A DNA stretch of 64,000 bases from Ryuthela nishihirai (taxonomy: Eukaryota; Arthropoda; Arachnida; Araneae; Heptathelidae): positions 9,685,901 to 9,749,900 of the forward strand of contig JAWZYU010000013.1 in NCBI GenBank assembly GCA_038380435.1, given 5' to 3'. The notes below the pieces were generated by a model. The model was not told where the DNA came from and ran no database searches. It was given only the letters and a program-made list of their open reading frames with translations. A program made the translations under genes and the position numbers. Positions 1 through 9,357 of this stretch are shown here, in pieces (the stretch's first letter is position 1; every line of letters starts with the position of its first letter).

Positions 1-324
1 CTGTCCATGCCGTTGTGAGTTCCACACGGTCGGCAGTTCGAGCACCAATGGTAATAACCCTGTTTCCGCCATTGAGGTTGCCACATGCTCTCCTTCGTCT
101 ACCAAAAATACCCGTCTCTCTTAGTAAAGGCTTAAAAATACCCGTCTTTCTCTTAGTAAAGGCTTAAAAAAGTAAAGCTTCCTCTCTTTGTTCTAAATAT
201 TAGCTCTTTTAGTAAATAAGTCCTCTCTTAGTAAATAAGTCTTAGTTTTTAGAAGGAGGATGTTACGGGCGGTTCCCGGTCATGCACCGAGTGTGGCGCT
301 TTGCACGACCGGCCAAGTAAAGAC
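1..324. other. Non-coding left edge
   Basis: No gene is seen here. Short near-repeats of 'tcttagtaaa' and 'agtaaataagtc' lie at about 115-240, like the degenerate intergenic repeats elsewhere in the window. A GC-richer patch at 1-110 resembles the decayed element sequence found in other gaps, but I cannot assign it. Confidence 0.5.
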
Positions 325-759
325 ATGACGTACGAAAAAATATTAGTCCGTGATCCTTGGATTAAATATAAAATAAAATTCGTAAATCAGTACATTATAT
401 TGGAATATCCCGATTGTTTAATATTTACCGTTCAATTAATAACTTTGCGTTTAAAACAACTGAACGAAATTTATGAGAAATATCCCTATGCTAAAACTTA
501 TGATTTCCAGGAATTGAATACAGTAGACTGGGAAGATACAATTATAAGTTTTAATTCAAATTATGATTTTATAAACGTTCCAGAACCATTAAAAAAATTT
601 GAAAAACTGTACAAAATATTCGATCACGAGAAATCTTTTAATTATATATTCGGTATACATCCATTTCCCCAGATAAAAATAAATAGCATTGTGTTGTTTC
701 TACTAATACTGGTATCCTGTTATTTTGCGATATGGAACGTGAAATTCAACTCGAAGTGA
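325..759 (+). CDS. Probable Ac81-like protein
   Basis: A 144-residue protein using the ATG at 325 (the frame is open upstream but without another ATG). The C-terminal third has the order seen in Ac81 family proteins of baculoviruses and nudiviruses: a Gly-x-His-Pro-Phe patch (FGIHPF) followed by a lysine/asparagine segment and one strongly hydrophobic membrane segment (about 124-140). Ac81 is a core protein of this virus class linked to nucleocapsid envelopment. The 3' end overlaps the next gene by 28 bases, as in compact viral genomes. The match rests on one motif and topology only; another small tail-anchored viral protein is possible. Confidence 0.42.
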   Translation: MTYEKILVRDPWIKYKIKFVNQYIILEYPDCLIFTVQLITLRLKQLNEIYEKYPYAKTYDFQELNTVDWEDTIISFNSNYDFINVPEPLKKFEKLYKIFDHEKSFNYIFGIHPFPQIKINSIVLFLLILVSCYFAIWNVKFNSK

Positions 760-1199
760 TTAATTTTTTTGTTAGGATTTTATTCGAATTTAAAAATCAC
801 AAGGACTTTATATTACGGTGGTTGGTCATCTTAAATGATTACGCGAAACTTCCGCACTTTAGGGGATTCATTCCCAGAGTGCCCGTCTTAGAATTAATGA
901 GAAGGGGGGCCAAGTCCGTGTTAATAGTCAACGCGATAGATAAAAAATTAAATGTCGGGAATAAGAGAATCACCGTCTTTCCGCTCTGCCCCTTTCGAAT
1001 ATACGTTTCGGATAAAACGATAAAAGTACCGCAAGAGAAAATTATAGATATTTTATTCAAATATCTAGAACTCACGGGTATAAAGATTGTGGGTTTTTAT
1101 GGCGTAATTAAATATAAAGAATTACAGAGTGCTTTAAAATCAAAGGATATAATCTGTTACCCTCCTAGGCTTTATTCTTTTTTCTTAAAAATGTCCTAA
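732..1199 (+). CDS. Hypothetical protein, overlaps Ac81-like gene
   Basis: A 155-residue basic protein starting at the ATG at 732, inside the 3' end of the upstream gene in another frame. No domain is recognised. It is rich in hydrophobic and basic residues, has no signal peptide or clear membrane helix, and carries a Cys-Pro pair mid-protein (FPLCPFRIYV). Base composition matches the viral genes around it, and the overlap with the preceding gene argues for a real co-linear viral gene. Function unknown. Confidence 0.6.
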   Translation: MEREIQLEVINFFVRILFEFKNHKDFILRWLVILNDYAKLPHFRGFIPRVPVLELMRRGAKSVLIVNAIDKKLNVGNKRITVFPLCPFRIYVSDKTIKVPQEKIIDILFKYLELTGIKIVGFYGVIKYKELQSALKSKDIICYPPRLYSFFLKMS

Positions 1200-1678
1200 A
1201 GTGGGTGGGTAGTGGTGGGTGGGTGGGTAGTGGTGGGGGATTCTTGTTTAAGCTTCCAGTGAATTCTAAAACTAAGTTTAAAGCTAGTTCCAGTGAATGT
1301 CCCAGTGGATATTCTAAGGTTCCAGTGCCAGAATTTTTAAAAGCAAGCAGTTTAAGTAAATTCTTAAAGCGATGTCCCCACAGCGCTTCCAGTGCCAGAA
1401 TTTTAAAGCAAGTTCTTAAGGCAAGCAGCTTGTGCAAGTTCTCAAGGCAATTGTTTAAAGCAATGAATGTTAGTGGAAGCTTTTGTCCCAGTGGATATTC
1501 TTTTTAATGTCCCAGTGAATTCTGGTTGAAGGTGGTAAATATTCTTCTATGTGTGCCTCTGTCGTGAGTGCTCTACGCATTGAGATACAAGGTTGACAGT
1601 TGTGTCACGGAATTTTCAAGAGTCTCAAAGTACTCAAAAACTTTTATTTTTATAACAGAATACATAATTGAAAGGATT
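1200..1678. repeat. Degenerate direct repeats, no gene
   Basis: This stretch holds irregular repeats: GGTGGGTGGGTAGTGG-type G-rich tracts at 1202-1240, then scattered copies of 'cccagtggatattc' and 'ttccagtg' up to about 1520. Open frames on both strands lack normal composition or ATG starts and appear to be repeat shadows. Confidence 0.55.
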
Positions 1679-2098
1679 TTATTGGTTCGTTTGTGAATCA
1701 GAGACTTGAGAATTATTCTCTTCATTTACAGTAGAGGAAATATTTCCATCTTGTACATTTTTGTTCAAAATAAAATGTTCAATTTCGTCATCACTATTGT
1801 CTGAATTTTCCGAAGTTGAATATTCAAAACCCTCTAAACCGTCTAAATCTTCGTCAATTGCTCCAGTAGATTCATTTATTAATGAATATTGTAATAAATT
1901 TGATTTAAGGTCTTTTAGACCTTGGTTAAGCGTTAATAAATCACGCATTAGTGGATTTATTAATGGATGTAATTTTCCTTCTTGTTGAAGTTTTCTTAAT
2001 TTAAAAATAAAATCCTTTAAACTATACTTTTTTAAAAGCTTGACATCTCGTCTTATATCATTAATGTCTTCTACCTCAAATCTGGCGTATCTAACCAT
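1679..2098 (-). CDS. Hypothetical acidic protein
   Basis: A 139-residue protein from the ATG at 2098 (the frame extends further upstream only with non-ATG codons). The N-terminal half is mixed charged and probably helical (DIRRDVKLLKKYSLKDFIF). The C-terminal half is a strongly acidic, Ser/Asn/Asp-rich disordered tail (STSENSDNSDDE). No membrane segment, cysteine motif or known domain. The acidic tail suggests a chaperone-like or transcription-related role, but that is only a guess from composition. Confidence 0.5.
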   Translation of the reverse strand: MVRYARFEVEDINDIRRDVKLLKKYSLKDFIFKLRKLQQEGKLHPLINPLMRDLLTLNQGLKDLKSNLLQYSLINESTGAIDEDLDGLEGFEYSTSENSDNSDDEIEHFILNKNVQDGNISSTVNEENNSQVSDSQTNQ

Positions 2099-2246
2099 TG
2101 CACAGTTGCTTGTAGCACTTTCTGTTCTGGCTGATGGGCACCTCAAAGGGGTTGTCCTTACAATGGTTACAGTGTGCTTGTGCTTTTGAGCACTCTAATT
2201 TATATAAGTGTAGGAATGCTCTCCCCCCCGATTTTGCCATAATTTT

Positions 2247-2390
2247 AGCAGGAATTAACGGAAATAGCAGGAATTAACGGAAATAGCAGGAATTAACTGA
2301 AATAGCAGGAATTAACGGAAATAGCAGGAATTAACGGAAATAGCGGGAAACAACGGAAATAGCGGGAATTAACGGAAATAGCGGCAGGTT
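2247..2390. repeat. 19-base tandem repeat, about 7 copies
   Basis: Units of the form AGCAGGAATTAACGGAAAT run from 2247 with an exact 19-base period. Later copies change AGCAGG to AGCGGG. The rest of 2099-2846 is AT-rich, shows no gene, and contains a C-run at 2223-2229. Confidence 0.85.
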
Positions 2391-2846
2391 TCTAAAAATG
2401 GCTACAAATTTTTAATTTCATATAGCAATTTCTTCTGTACTAATAGGTGTTCATCTAACGTTTAATTTAGTCAGTAATTAGCTAAGTGTGTTAAAAGATC
2501 TGCATTGGTGTATCTCTAGAACATTGATTAAATATTTGCGTGATTTTTATATTGCTTTTAGTAAAATAAGTTGTGATGCTAAATAAGAATTGAACTAAAT
2601 AAGCACTACTTTACAGAGTAGGTCTGCTCTTGCATTTAATTTCTTACTTAGTTAACTTTAGTGAGGGTTTCTTAACATATCAAAGTCTTGTGTGACTTGT
2701 TCTTGGAACGTGCGTTATGGTGTGTGAAGGTATGAACCTTGGGAGATAATAAATAGCATTGAGAGATTATAAAGGCACTAGGGTGTAATTATTTATGGAG
2801 GTCAGACAGTGTTACTAACGTGCTTAAAAGTATAACTAATAAGAGA

Positions 2847-5284
2847 CTAATAATATTTATACCATGACTTAATTAAATTACAAATATGTTGAGGCAAAAA
2901 TTGAAAATATGCCTTTTCTTTAGAATATAAATATACGTGGTTAAAATATATATTTAAATTGTGATGTTTAATATATTGTTTTGCAAATGCTTCTATAACT
3001 AGCATATTAATACCAACAATTTTGAAAGACGTTAAATGCGGCATTTTTAATATGTCTACTAGACATTTATTATTTTCAATATTACAAAATAATGTTAAAT
3101 TTTTTAATGTAGAAAATATTTCTGTTATTTTGGTAAGTTTGCGACCAAATAATCTTAAATTACGAATGTTTTTAGCTATACTATGCAACTGATTTAAATT
3201 ATACTCTGCATCTGAATTACTATTTAAATTAGAGTACTCTAAAGATTCTAAATCGTATGATTTTTTAGCTTTACCATAAAAAGCAATATTTTCAATGCTT
3301 AATTTTTTTATTGCCGGACAACATGTTAATATGTCTGATAAAACTGCTAGTGAAATATTAATGATGTTGTTGACGTCGTCATTGCGAAAGTTTAACACTT
3401 TAATATTATGCTTTTTGCGTGATAAATATTGTAAATAAAATTTTTTTAAATCATCTTCAGAACAAATTATTAATTTTAATTCTTCCAGATTTTCCGGTAA
3501 TAAATGGTAAACATTAATTGCCACACTACATTTCAATATTGTTAGATCTGGTAGGTAATTATTTATTTGAGAAAATGTTTGAGAAACTTCATAAATATTA
3601 AACGATGTAAGTTTTAAATTTTTCAGAGCTACGCTTTGATTTAATAACTTGGTAAAGTCCATATCATATGCAATATAAATAGGTCTATTTGGAATATTTT
3701 TTAAGAACGAAAGAATTCCTTCTTGTGACACTTTTGTATTATACAATTCTATATACAATAAGCTTTTGGGTAATTGTAAGAGCATATCGTCATTGAAGTG
3801 CCAATTTGAATAAAGAATTAAAACTTTTAAATTAGGACAATTAAGTATTAAATTATGTATATTCATATAACTAAGATCTATAAAGATTAAATTGTTGTGA
3901 TTGAGCTGAATTTTCCCATAAATATCATAATGAGCAAATTTTAAAACTCGTAGATTCTGTAAAGAAGAAAAATTATAAATAGGTTATAAAATAGGAAAAA
4001 AATTTTAAGTATAAAAATTAATAACCTACTTGAAATGTTTCTAATTTTTTGATAAATGTTTGGTAATTCTCGAAGCATTTTAAACAATCCATATTAAAAC
4101 CTATGCAAGATTTACATTTATTTGTTGACATTTTAGTTATGAAATGTGTTAATTGTTTATTGAAAATTAAATCGGGAGTATATTTTATTTGTTTATATAG
4201 TTGAAGAAAAATTTCATCGCTATATAATTCTGTAAAAAAAGGAAAACATGAGTTATTTAGGAATATTTGGGGTTTTTTAAGATAGGACTAGTGTAACCCA
4301 TCGCTGATTATGTGGGGCTTTATCCTTAAGCAGTCATGAGCTATAGAGGTCCAACCTCGCTCCAATATGTATTGCATCCGGCCACTGCACGGGTCCTGTT
4401 TGTCACCGCATCCTAGGTTTTTCCCCCGAGGCCGCGTTCATAACCGCCAATTTATGGGCAACATGACTAGTCTCTCTTTCTGTACGCCGCTTAAAGGAGG
4501 TTTGCAGACTCCTTTGCCTCATCATATCTAATACCCAAGATACTCGCATCTGAAAGCCCGTTGTTTACGTCCAAGCTACCATAACCTTAGAAAGAACCAA
4601 ACTACTATTTCTCCACAAAAATCTCGGCTATCTAATTCGTCTATTAATGCTGCACCGGTTACATAGCTCCCAAGGCCACTGAATCATGGCCGACCAATTT
4701 TCATCCCTACTACCAGTCAACTAAAGAGAGAGACGCACCCTTGTCACTAGAAGTAAATTGCTACAAGTCTTACCTGTGAGATTACAACAACCATAGCAAA
4801 GTTTGAAAATCAACAAAGCTAGCAACCCAAAACGCCTAAGTGATCGGGGCCATAATTGCCCCTTAATTCTGCACGGAAAGAACCTAAAGAGCTGATACCC
4901 TCATAGTTATCACCCTTTTTTGAGCTCTGGTTTTCGCTCATAAACAGAATTTCAACCGAAACAGCTCTGAGCAGTAGTAATCTACTTTCTGTGGATAAGT
5001 TTAGAACTGTGTGGCTAACAGCCACTAATGATCGTCAGTATAAATTAGAAACCTCTGCTAAAAGAAACTATTGCAAGCATGAATTAGCCTCTGTTAATCC
5101 AATTATGTAGATTGTGTAATATGAAAAGTTTCTTACGTAATATTAAATAATCAAGTGGATTCTTTTTAAAATTTTCATTGTGGAAATCTATATCTTCTCT
5201 GATATTTTGAACGATGTTAACTAGACAAATGTCTATCAGTTTTGAAACTGGTTTTTGATTCATTTTATTGTTTATTATTGCCAT
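2847..5284 (-). CDS. Three-exon leucine-rich-repeat protein with possible BC box
   Basis: A spliced gene read on the minus strand: exon 1 5284-5137, exon 2 4229-4030, exon 3 3956-2847. Introns have GT-AG borders (donors GTAAGA and GTAGGT; pyrimidine-rich acceptors ending ACAG), phase 1 then phase 0, giving one open frame of 485 residues. Exon 1 carries KLIDICLVNI, matching the Elongin BC-box spacing L-x3-C-x3-hydrophobic. Exon 3 is a run of about 12 irregular leucine-rich repeats (for example LKVLILYSNWHF, LLYIELYNTKVS). The fold is that of a ubiquitin-ligase substrate adaptor (ZYG11/LRR-1 type), which is inference. It is a paralogue of the spliced gene at 18857-20724 with identical intron phases. 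The 907-base first intron contains decayed retroelement DNA. Confidence 0.75.
3957..4029 (-). other. Spliceosomal intron 2 of LRR gene (73 bases)
   Basis: Read on the minus strand it begins GTAGGTTATT and ends TTCTTCTTTACAG. It is AT-rich, with stop codons in frame, and joining the flanking exons keeps the LRR frame open (phase 0). Very short introns of this size are common in arthropod genes. Confidence 0.8.
4270..5060 (-). mobile_element. Decayed LINE-like fragment inside intron 1
   Basis: This stretch is GC-richer than its surroundings and has no intact frame. On the minus strand the segment near 4440-4540 has words in the same order as 60610-60710 (atcttgggta ... cctcctttaagcgg ... catgttgcc), and part of it also resembles 16350-16400. 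These shared words are those of the dead LINE family found at 14.9-16.6 and 46.4-48.2 kb. It sits wholly inside intron 1 of the LRR gene, so the exons are not broken. Confidence 0.5.
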
Positions 5285-5509
5285 TTTTATTCTTATTTAT
5301 ATGCGTATAAGTTAAATAACATACAAAGAAAACAAGAAATAAATGGCTGTGAAATTCTTTATGTAACTTTAAACTTGTTTTTTGAAGTTAGGCGACTTCT
5401 GAAAGTAGGTTCTTGGAGTAATGGTTTCGCTTTAGCGGATGTTTGGCACAAAGCCAAGGAAGTTGGCGTATGAGGACGCGCATGATGTAATCTATGGGAA
5501 CACGCAAAC

Positions 5510-5516
5510 TATAAAG
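5510..5516 (+). promoter_or_regulatory. TATA box (TATAAAG)
   Basis: TATAAAG lies 39 bases before the ATG at 5549, the spacing seen before most early-type genes in this window. Confidence 0.6.
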
Positions 5517-5548
5517 GTTTCGTGCTTTTTAGTTAGTTTGTATTAAAT

Positions 5549-6571
5549 ATGGAACCTGAGTTTATAGACTTAACAACTTTTCATGGAGATTTTATAGACT
5601 TAACAACTTTTCATGGAGATTTTACAACTTTTCATGGAGATGGTAAAATTTATCGTGGTGAGACATTCTATATTCGTCAAAATTTTATGTGTCTAAAATG
5701 TTCTTTTCTCGACTACGATCCCAGTGATATAAGTAAATTAATTGGATCTCCTGATGATTATATATATTTTGAAAATATTAAATTAGACAGAAGACTTTAT
5801 CGAGGTGAGATTTGTCATGTGCGTCAAAGTGATGACGTGTGGTTAAGCGTTTCCATTGACGATGAAGTGATTGAACCAGTGTTGAGAGTTTCAAGGACTC
5901 AAGTCCCTGAAGTTATAGGACTTGAAGTTACAGGACCTGAGGTTACAGGACTTGAAGTTACAGGACTTGAAGTTACAGGACTTGAAGTTACAGCCCCTGA
6001 AGTTACAGCCCCTGAAGTTACAGCCTCTAAAGTTACAGCCTTTGAAGTTACAGCCCCTGAAGTTACAGCCTCTAAAGTTACAGCCTTTGAAGTTACAGCC
6101 TTTAAAGTTACAGCCCCTGAAGTTACAGCCCCTGAAGTTACAGCCCCTGAAGTTACAGCCTCTAAAGTTACAGCCTCTGAAGTTACAGCCTCTAAAGTTA
6201 CAGCCCCTGAAGTTACAGCCCTTGAAGTTACAGCCTCTGAAGTTACGGGGATTCCAATGTTAGATTTACCAAGTGATGTGACAAGTTTTGACCACGATGA
6301 AACGTTTCATGAAAAAATGTTTGATGAAATTTTTGATAATGATGAAATGTTTGATTTTCATCATGAAATTTTTTCTAATGATGAAAATGTTTTAAATAGT
6401 ATAAAAAAAGATTTTCTGGTAAACGCGATGTGTCGTAAAATTCAAAAATTGCCATGTGATGTGAAAAAAAAAATATGTGCCTGTTTAACTTCACCTAAAA
6501 GGTTGCAGCCTAAAAGAATGTGTAATGTTGTAAAGAAAAAAGTATGTTATGGTTGCCAAAATTGGAAATAA
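5549..6571 (+). CDS. SIM-like, pentapeptide-repeat protein
   Basis: A 340-residue protein from the ATG at 5549. The N-terminus contains two direct copies of FIDLTTFHGD and a third partial one. IDLT next to acidic residues is the classic SUMO-interacting motif core. Residues about 125-230 are some 20 copies of a five-residue unit EVTAP/EVTAS/KVTAF/EVTGL, encoded by a 15-base DNA repeat. The C-terminal part is acidic and Phe/His-rich (NDEMFDFHHEIF), then basic with several cysteines (CRKIQKLPC, CACL, CYGC), perhaps metal binding. No enzyme domain is seen. A role in binding SUMOylated nuclear proteins is inferred from the motif alone. Its own TATA box suggests independent, early expression. Confidence 0.7.
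   Translation: MEPEFIDLTTFHGDFIDLTTFHGDFTTFHGDGKIYRGETFYIRQNFMCLKCSFLDYDPSDISKLIGSPDDYIYFENIKLDRRLYRGEICHVRQSDDVWLSVSIDDEVIEPVLRVSRTQVPEVIGLEVTGPEVTGLEVTGLEVTGLEVTAPEVTAPEVTASKVTAFEVTAPEVTASKVTAFEVTAFKVTAPEVTAPEVTAPEVTASKVTASEVTASKVTAPEVTALEVTASEVTGIPMLDLPSDVTSFDHDETFHEKMFDEIFDNDEMFDFHHEIFSNDENVLNSIKKDFLVNAMCRKIQKLPCDVKKKICACLTSPKRLQPKRMCNVVKKKVCYGCQNWK
5922..6246 (+). repeat. 15-base coding tandem repeat
   Basis: About 20 copies of a 15-base unit of the type CCTGAAGTTACAGCC, in frame within the 5549-6571 gene. Third-position and first-codon changes (CCT, TCT, TTT, CTT) vary only the fifth residue, which points to expansion by slippage while the frame is kept. Confidence 0.9.
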
Positions 6572-7242
6572 AAATTTTGTTAATTTTATTGAGTGTGGAG
6601 TCTTAAAGAGTTGAAAGTGGAGTCTTAAAGAGTTGAGAGATGCGAGCAATTTGAAAGTTGGAGGGGAAATGGCTGATGAACAAAGTACCTCGTATAAGTT
6701 GCCTGACATTGTACACAATTGGCCAAGGGCTATGCAGAAATCTGGAAGACCTTTAAAATCGTTTAATCGTGGTGAGGAGTTTGCTCGTAATTCGATCTTT
6801 GTATGGATCACGCAGTTATTTCTGCTGCTCGCCGCATCTTTAGATGTCGTATACGGGCAACATACGTGCACAGCCTAAAGGGACTGTGTAAGCAGTGTCC
6901 TCACTCTTAAAGTTTAAATCTTTAGGTCTCCATAGATTATTTCTTGGCAGCCGTTTTCGCACGTAGTTCCCAATCTCAAGCACGACTGTTTATAACCTAC
7001 CATTAACGGCTCAGAATTTTCGGCTCAGAATTTTCAGGCTTTCTATTGAACACCTTAACAATCGCATCCCGGTAAGAAAGTATTTTGGGCTTTACGTCTC
7101 ACAACCGCCAGGGAGCAGTTGTGTCAGTTTTAGGCATCATGGCAGTGTTGGTAGGTGTGGTTTGGTCGACACGAGTTGTGATACTTGTAGAGGGGTAGTC
7201 AGTGTCACTATTGACTTGTGCCTGAGAGTGTCAGTATACAGT
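6572..7242. other. Gap, no convincing gene
   Basis: A duplicated 'gtggagtcttaaagagttg' lies at 6593-6634. The short frame 6669-6878 (starting ATGGCTGATGAAC) ends in a hydrophobic stretch, but it overlaps an equal-sized antisense frame and shows no family features. The region reads as degenerate non-coding DNA. Confidence 0.4.
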
Positions 7243-8231
7243 ATGGACTCAGTGCAGGAGGTACGAGAGTGCGTTGCAGAAGAAACCAAAGCAATAGTAA
7301 CACACGTTGGCACTGAAAATTCGCATACAATGCGGTTACAACGGGTTAAATCGTGTGCCCAACAAGAAGCAGATGAAACCATAGATGACTTTAATCCAGA
7401 ATTTAGCATGTCATCATCGGAAGAAAATAACGAGACTGCAGAATCGAACAACAAAAGAAAAGGTAAGAAAGCAAATCCAGTTGAGTGGAAAAAGACTAAA
7501 GCAAAACTTCTTAGAAACAATGGAAAACCTTATACATCATCATCAATTCGCAAGACAGAAATGCGGGCCAGAAAGATACGTCCAGCATGTAATGAAAAAT
7601 GTAGACTAAAATGTTCAAGCAAAATAGAAGAAAACAATAGGCTCGTAATATTTGACAAGTATTGGTCACTGGACAGTCTAAAATCCCAGCGAGAATTTAT
7701 CTCTAGAAGTATAACTACCGTTAGACCTCGGTACAAAAGAGAAGGAAGTAGGCGCCAATGTAACCATGCGTTCCATTTCGTAATTAACGAAGTAAACGTA
7801 CGTGTTTGCAAATTTTTCTTTAAGGCCACGCTGGACATCAATGACCGACCTATTAGGACTGTCATAGCCAAATTAAAGGAAGGACAAGAAGATTTAAGAG
7901 GAAAACACGGACACCACTTTAAAATAGATCCAGCAATAAAAGATGGTGTTGTTGCTCATACAATTCAAAGTCTGTGCGCTACTCGGGAGTTTATAGAAGG
8001 TAGGAAAAGCTTAGCTGATTTACACCGCGATTACAAAAATGACTGTGTTGAAAAAAATGTTCCTTTTGCAAATCTCACAATGTATTCCCGAATTTTCAAT
8101 CTCAAAAAAAGTGTGACTTATGCAACTTCTATAACAATGCAAGGGAATCAATGAATTTAAAGAAGGGCAAAGAACTATTAAATCATATTCCCATTGATCA
8201 ATTCTGCGAAAAAAACTGCCATATAAAGTAA
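7243..8231 (+). pseudogene. Frameshifted arthropod mobile-element protein
   Basis: The frame from the ATG at 7243 gives about 300 residues ending at 8154. It resembles proteins scattered in many copies through arthropod genomes: KCRLKC, a YWSLDSLKSQREFI block, RVCKFFFKATLDI, DLRGKHG and a Tyr-rich segment before a CxxC knuckle. At 8105-8111 there is a run of seven A. Beyond it the expected Lys/Cys-rich continuation is read in another frame, which stays open to a TAA at 8229. So the gene is broken by a one-base indel and truncated. I read it as a host-type transposon remnant and not a viral gene. The exact superfamily is uncertain. Confidence 0.55.
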
Positions 8232-8472
8232 TTACGAACTCACTCAACAGATAGGATCAACCAGCGAAATTAATTATAGAAGAATAACCCCGGAGTTGCG
8301 AAACATCATTTATTGTGTACTTTTATTTTGTCAATAAGCTAATAAAACAGTTACCTAATTCAAACTTCATTTTTATTCTAAGTAATGGTATAATTTGGGA
8401 AAATTACTTGAGTAACAGATGGCACATAACTTAGAGACCTATTTTTACCTGGTAGTGCCAAATATCCTTAGC

Positions 8473-8552
8473 GGAAAAACGCCTTATTCGTGGGCTCGAA
8501 CCCAGGTCCCTTAGATCAGTAGCGCGCTAACCAATCGGCCATGGGACGGCTT
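8473..8552 (-). other. tRNA-like (possible SINE head)
   Basis: On the minus strand there is an A-box-like TGGCCGATTGGTTAGCGC and a B-box GGTTCGAGCCC at tRNA spacing. The acceptor and anticodon stems do not pair well, so this is a degenerate tRNA or the head of a tRNA-derived SINE and not a working tRNA gene. Confidence 0.45.
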
Positions 8553-8559
8553 GGGGATA

Positions 8560-9320
8560 ATAGGTTTAGGCGTCAAATTCAGTTTTAACCCCGGTAATTG
8601 CCAACTTTAGTTTCCTCCAATTGATTTAGAGGCTCCGTATGTATCACTAAATGCCTCTATCTTATTAATTTCCTAATTTTTAGCTAGCTACCTCTCTGCT
8701 TACGGTCAGTAGGGGATACTGTCAGGAATTTAACAGTAGGTAGTGTGTCAGTAACTTCCCCTTAATCTTAGCCTGTAGTTATGATAGAGACGTGTTAAAG
8801 TAAATACCACTGTTAGTTTCACCGGAAACGAGCCTACCAAACTTCTGTACTTTTCCATGGGCCACACTCCGAAGAAGGCTCAGAGAAGGTTTTGGGGGTT
8901 GAAACAACTGTTGGGTGGTAGCCTCAAGGCCATTCAGCGTGTTCCCCGCATAAGGCTTTCCCGCATACAGGGCCACGGCTTAACGTTCAACGGACGGTAT
9001 TCCTTACTGACCATGGGCGGGGAACGGAAAGCTGACGAACTTGGGAACTACAGAGCTAGTGCACCTGCTAGTTACCTTTTTTGCCTACGGTTAGTAGAGT
9101 ACACCGGGTCACCATCTATCAGATGCAGTAGGCACCGTGTGATAACTATCAGTAGTTTTCACTTTGGGTTTTCCTTTAGAGCCTTCAAACGTGATCAATT
9201 ATTGACAATCCTTAAATTTGATCACAGTCAAATTAGGAGCTAATGGAAAAATTCGCACCTTAAAAAAATCTAATTCACTGATAACACGACGTAGGCCCGT
9301 TCTATTGACATATTGTAAAA
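8560..9320. other. Gap upstream of first LRR paralogue
   Basis: No convincing gene. Words at about 9070-9150 (cctacggttagtagagtacacc ... tcaccatctatcagat ... taggcaccg) recur at about 16610-16690 before the third LRR paralogue and more weakly near 8698-8725 and 10960. This suggests that the LRR genes were duplicated together with upstream DNA. The open frame at 8857-9243 is a likely chance frame. Confidence 0.45.
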
Positions 9321-9321
9321 C

Positions 9322-9357
9322 TATATAAGGAAAGAAAAGAGTGGTTATGTAACAGCC
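9322..9357 (+). promoter_or_regulatory. Conserved TATA/leader box of LRR paralogue 1
   Basis: TATATAAGGAAAGAAAAGAG followed by a leader, exactly 36 bases from the first T of the TATA to the ATG at 9358. The same box and spacing precede the ATGs at 11320 and 16867. Confidence 0.75.

Noticed and set aside
5922..6263. Leu/Lys/Gln/Pro repeat frame inside the 5549 gene
   Set aside because: It is the out-of-phase shadow of the 15-base coding repeat.
8473..8552. Functional tRNA gene
   Set aside because: A and B boxes are present but the acceptor and anticodon stems fail to pair, so it is listed only as tRNA-like.
8857..9243. 128-residue plus-strand frame before the first LRR paralogue
   Set aside because: No ATG-proximal promoter or family features, overlaps an antisense frame, and part of it recurs as non-coding DNA near 16.6 kb.
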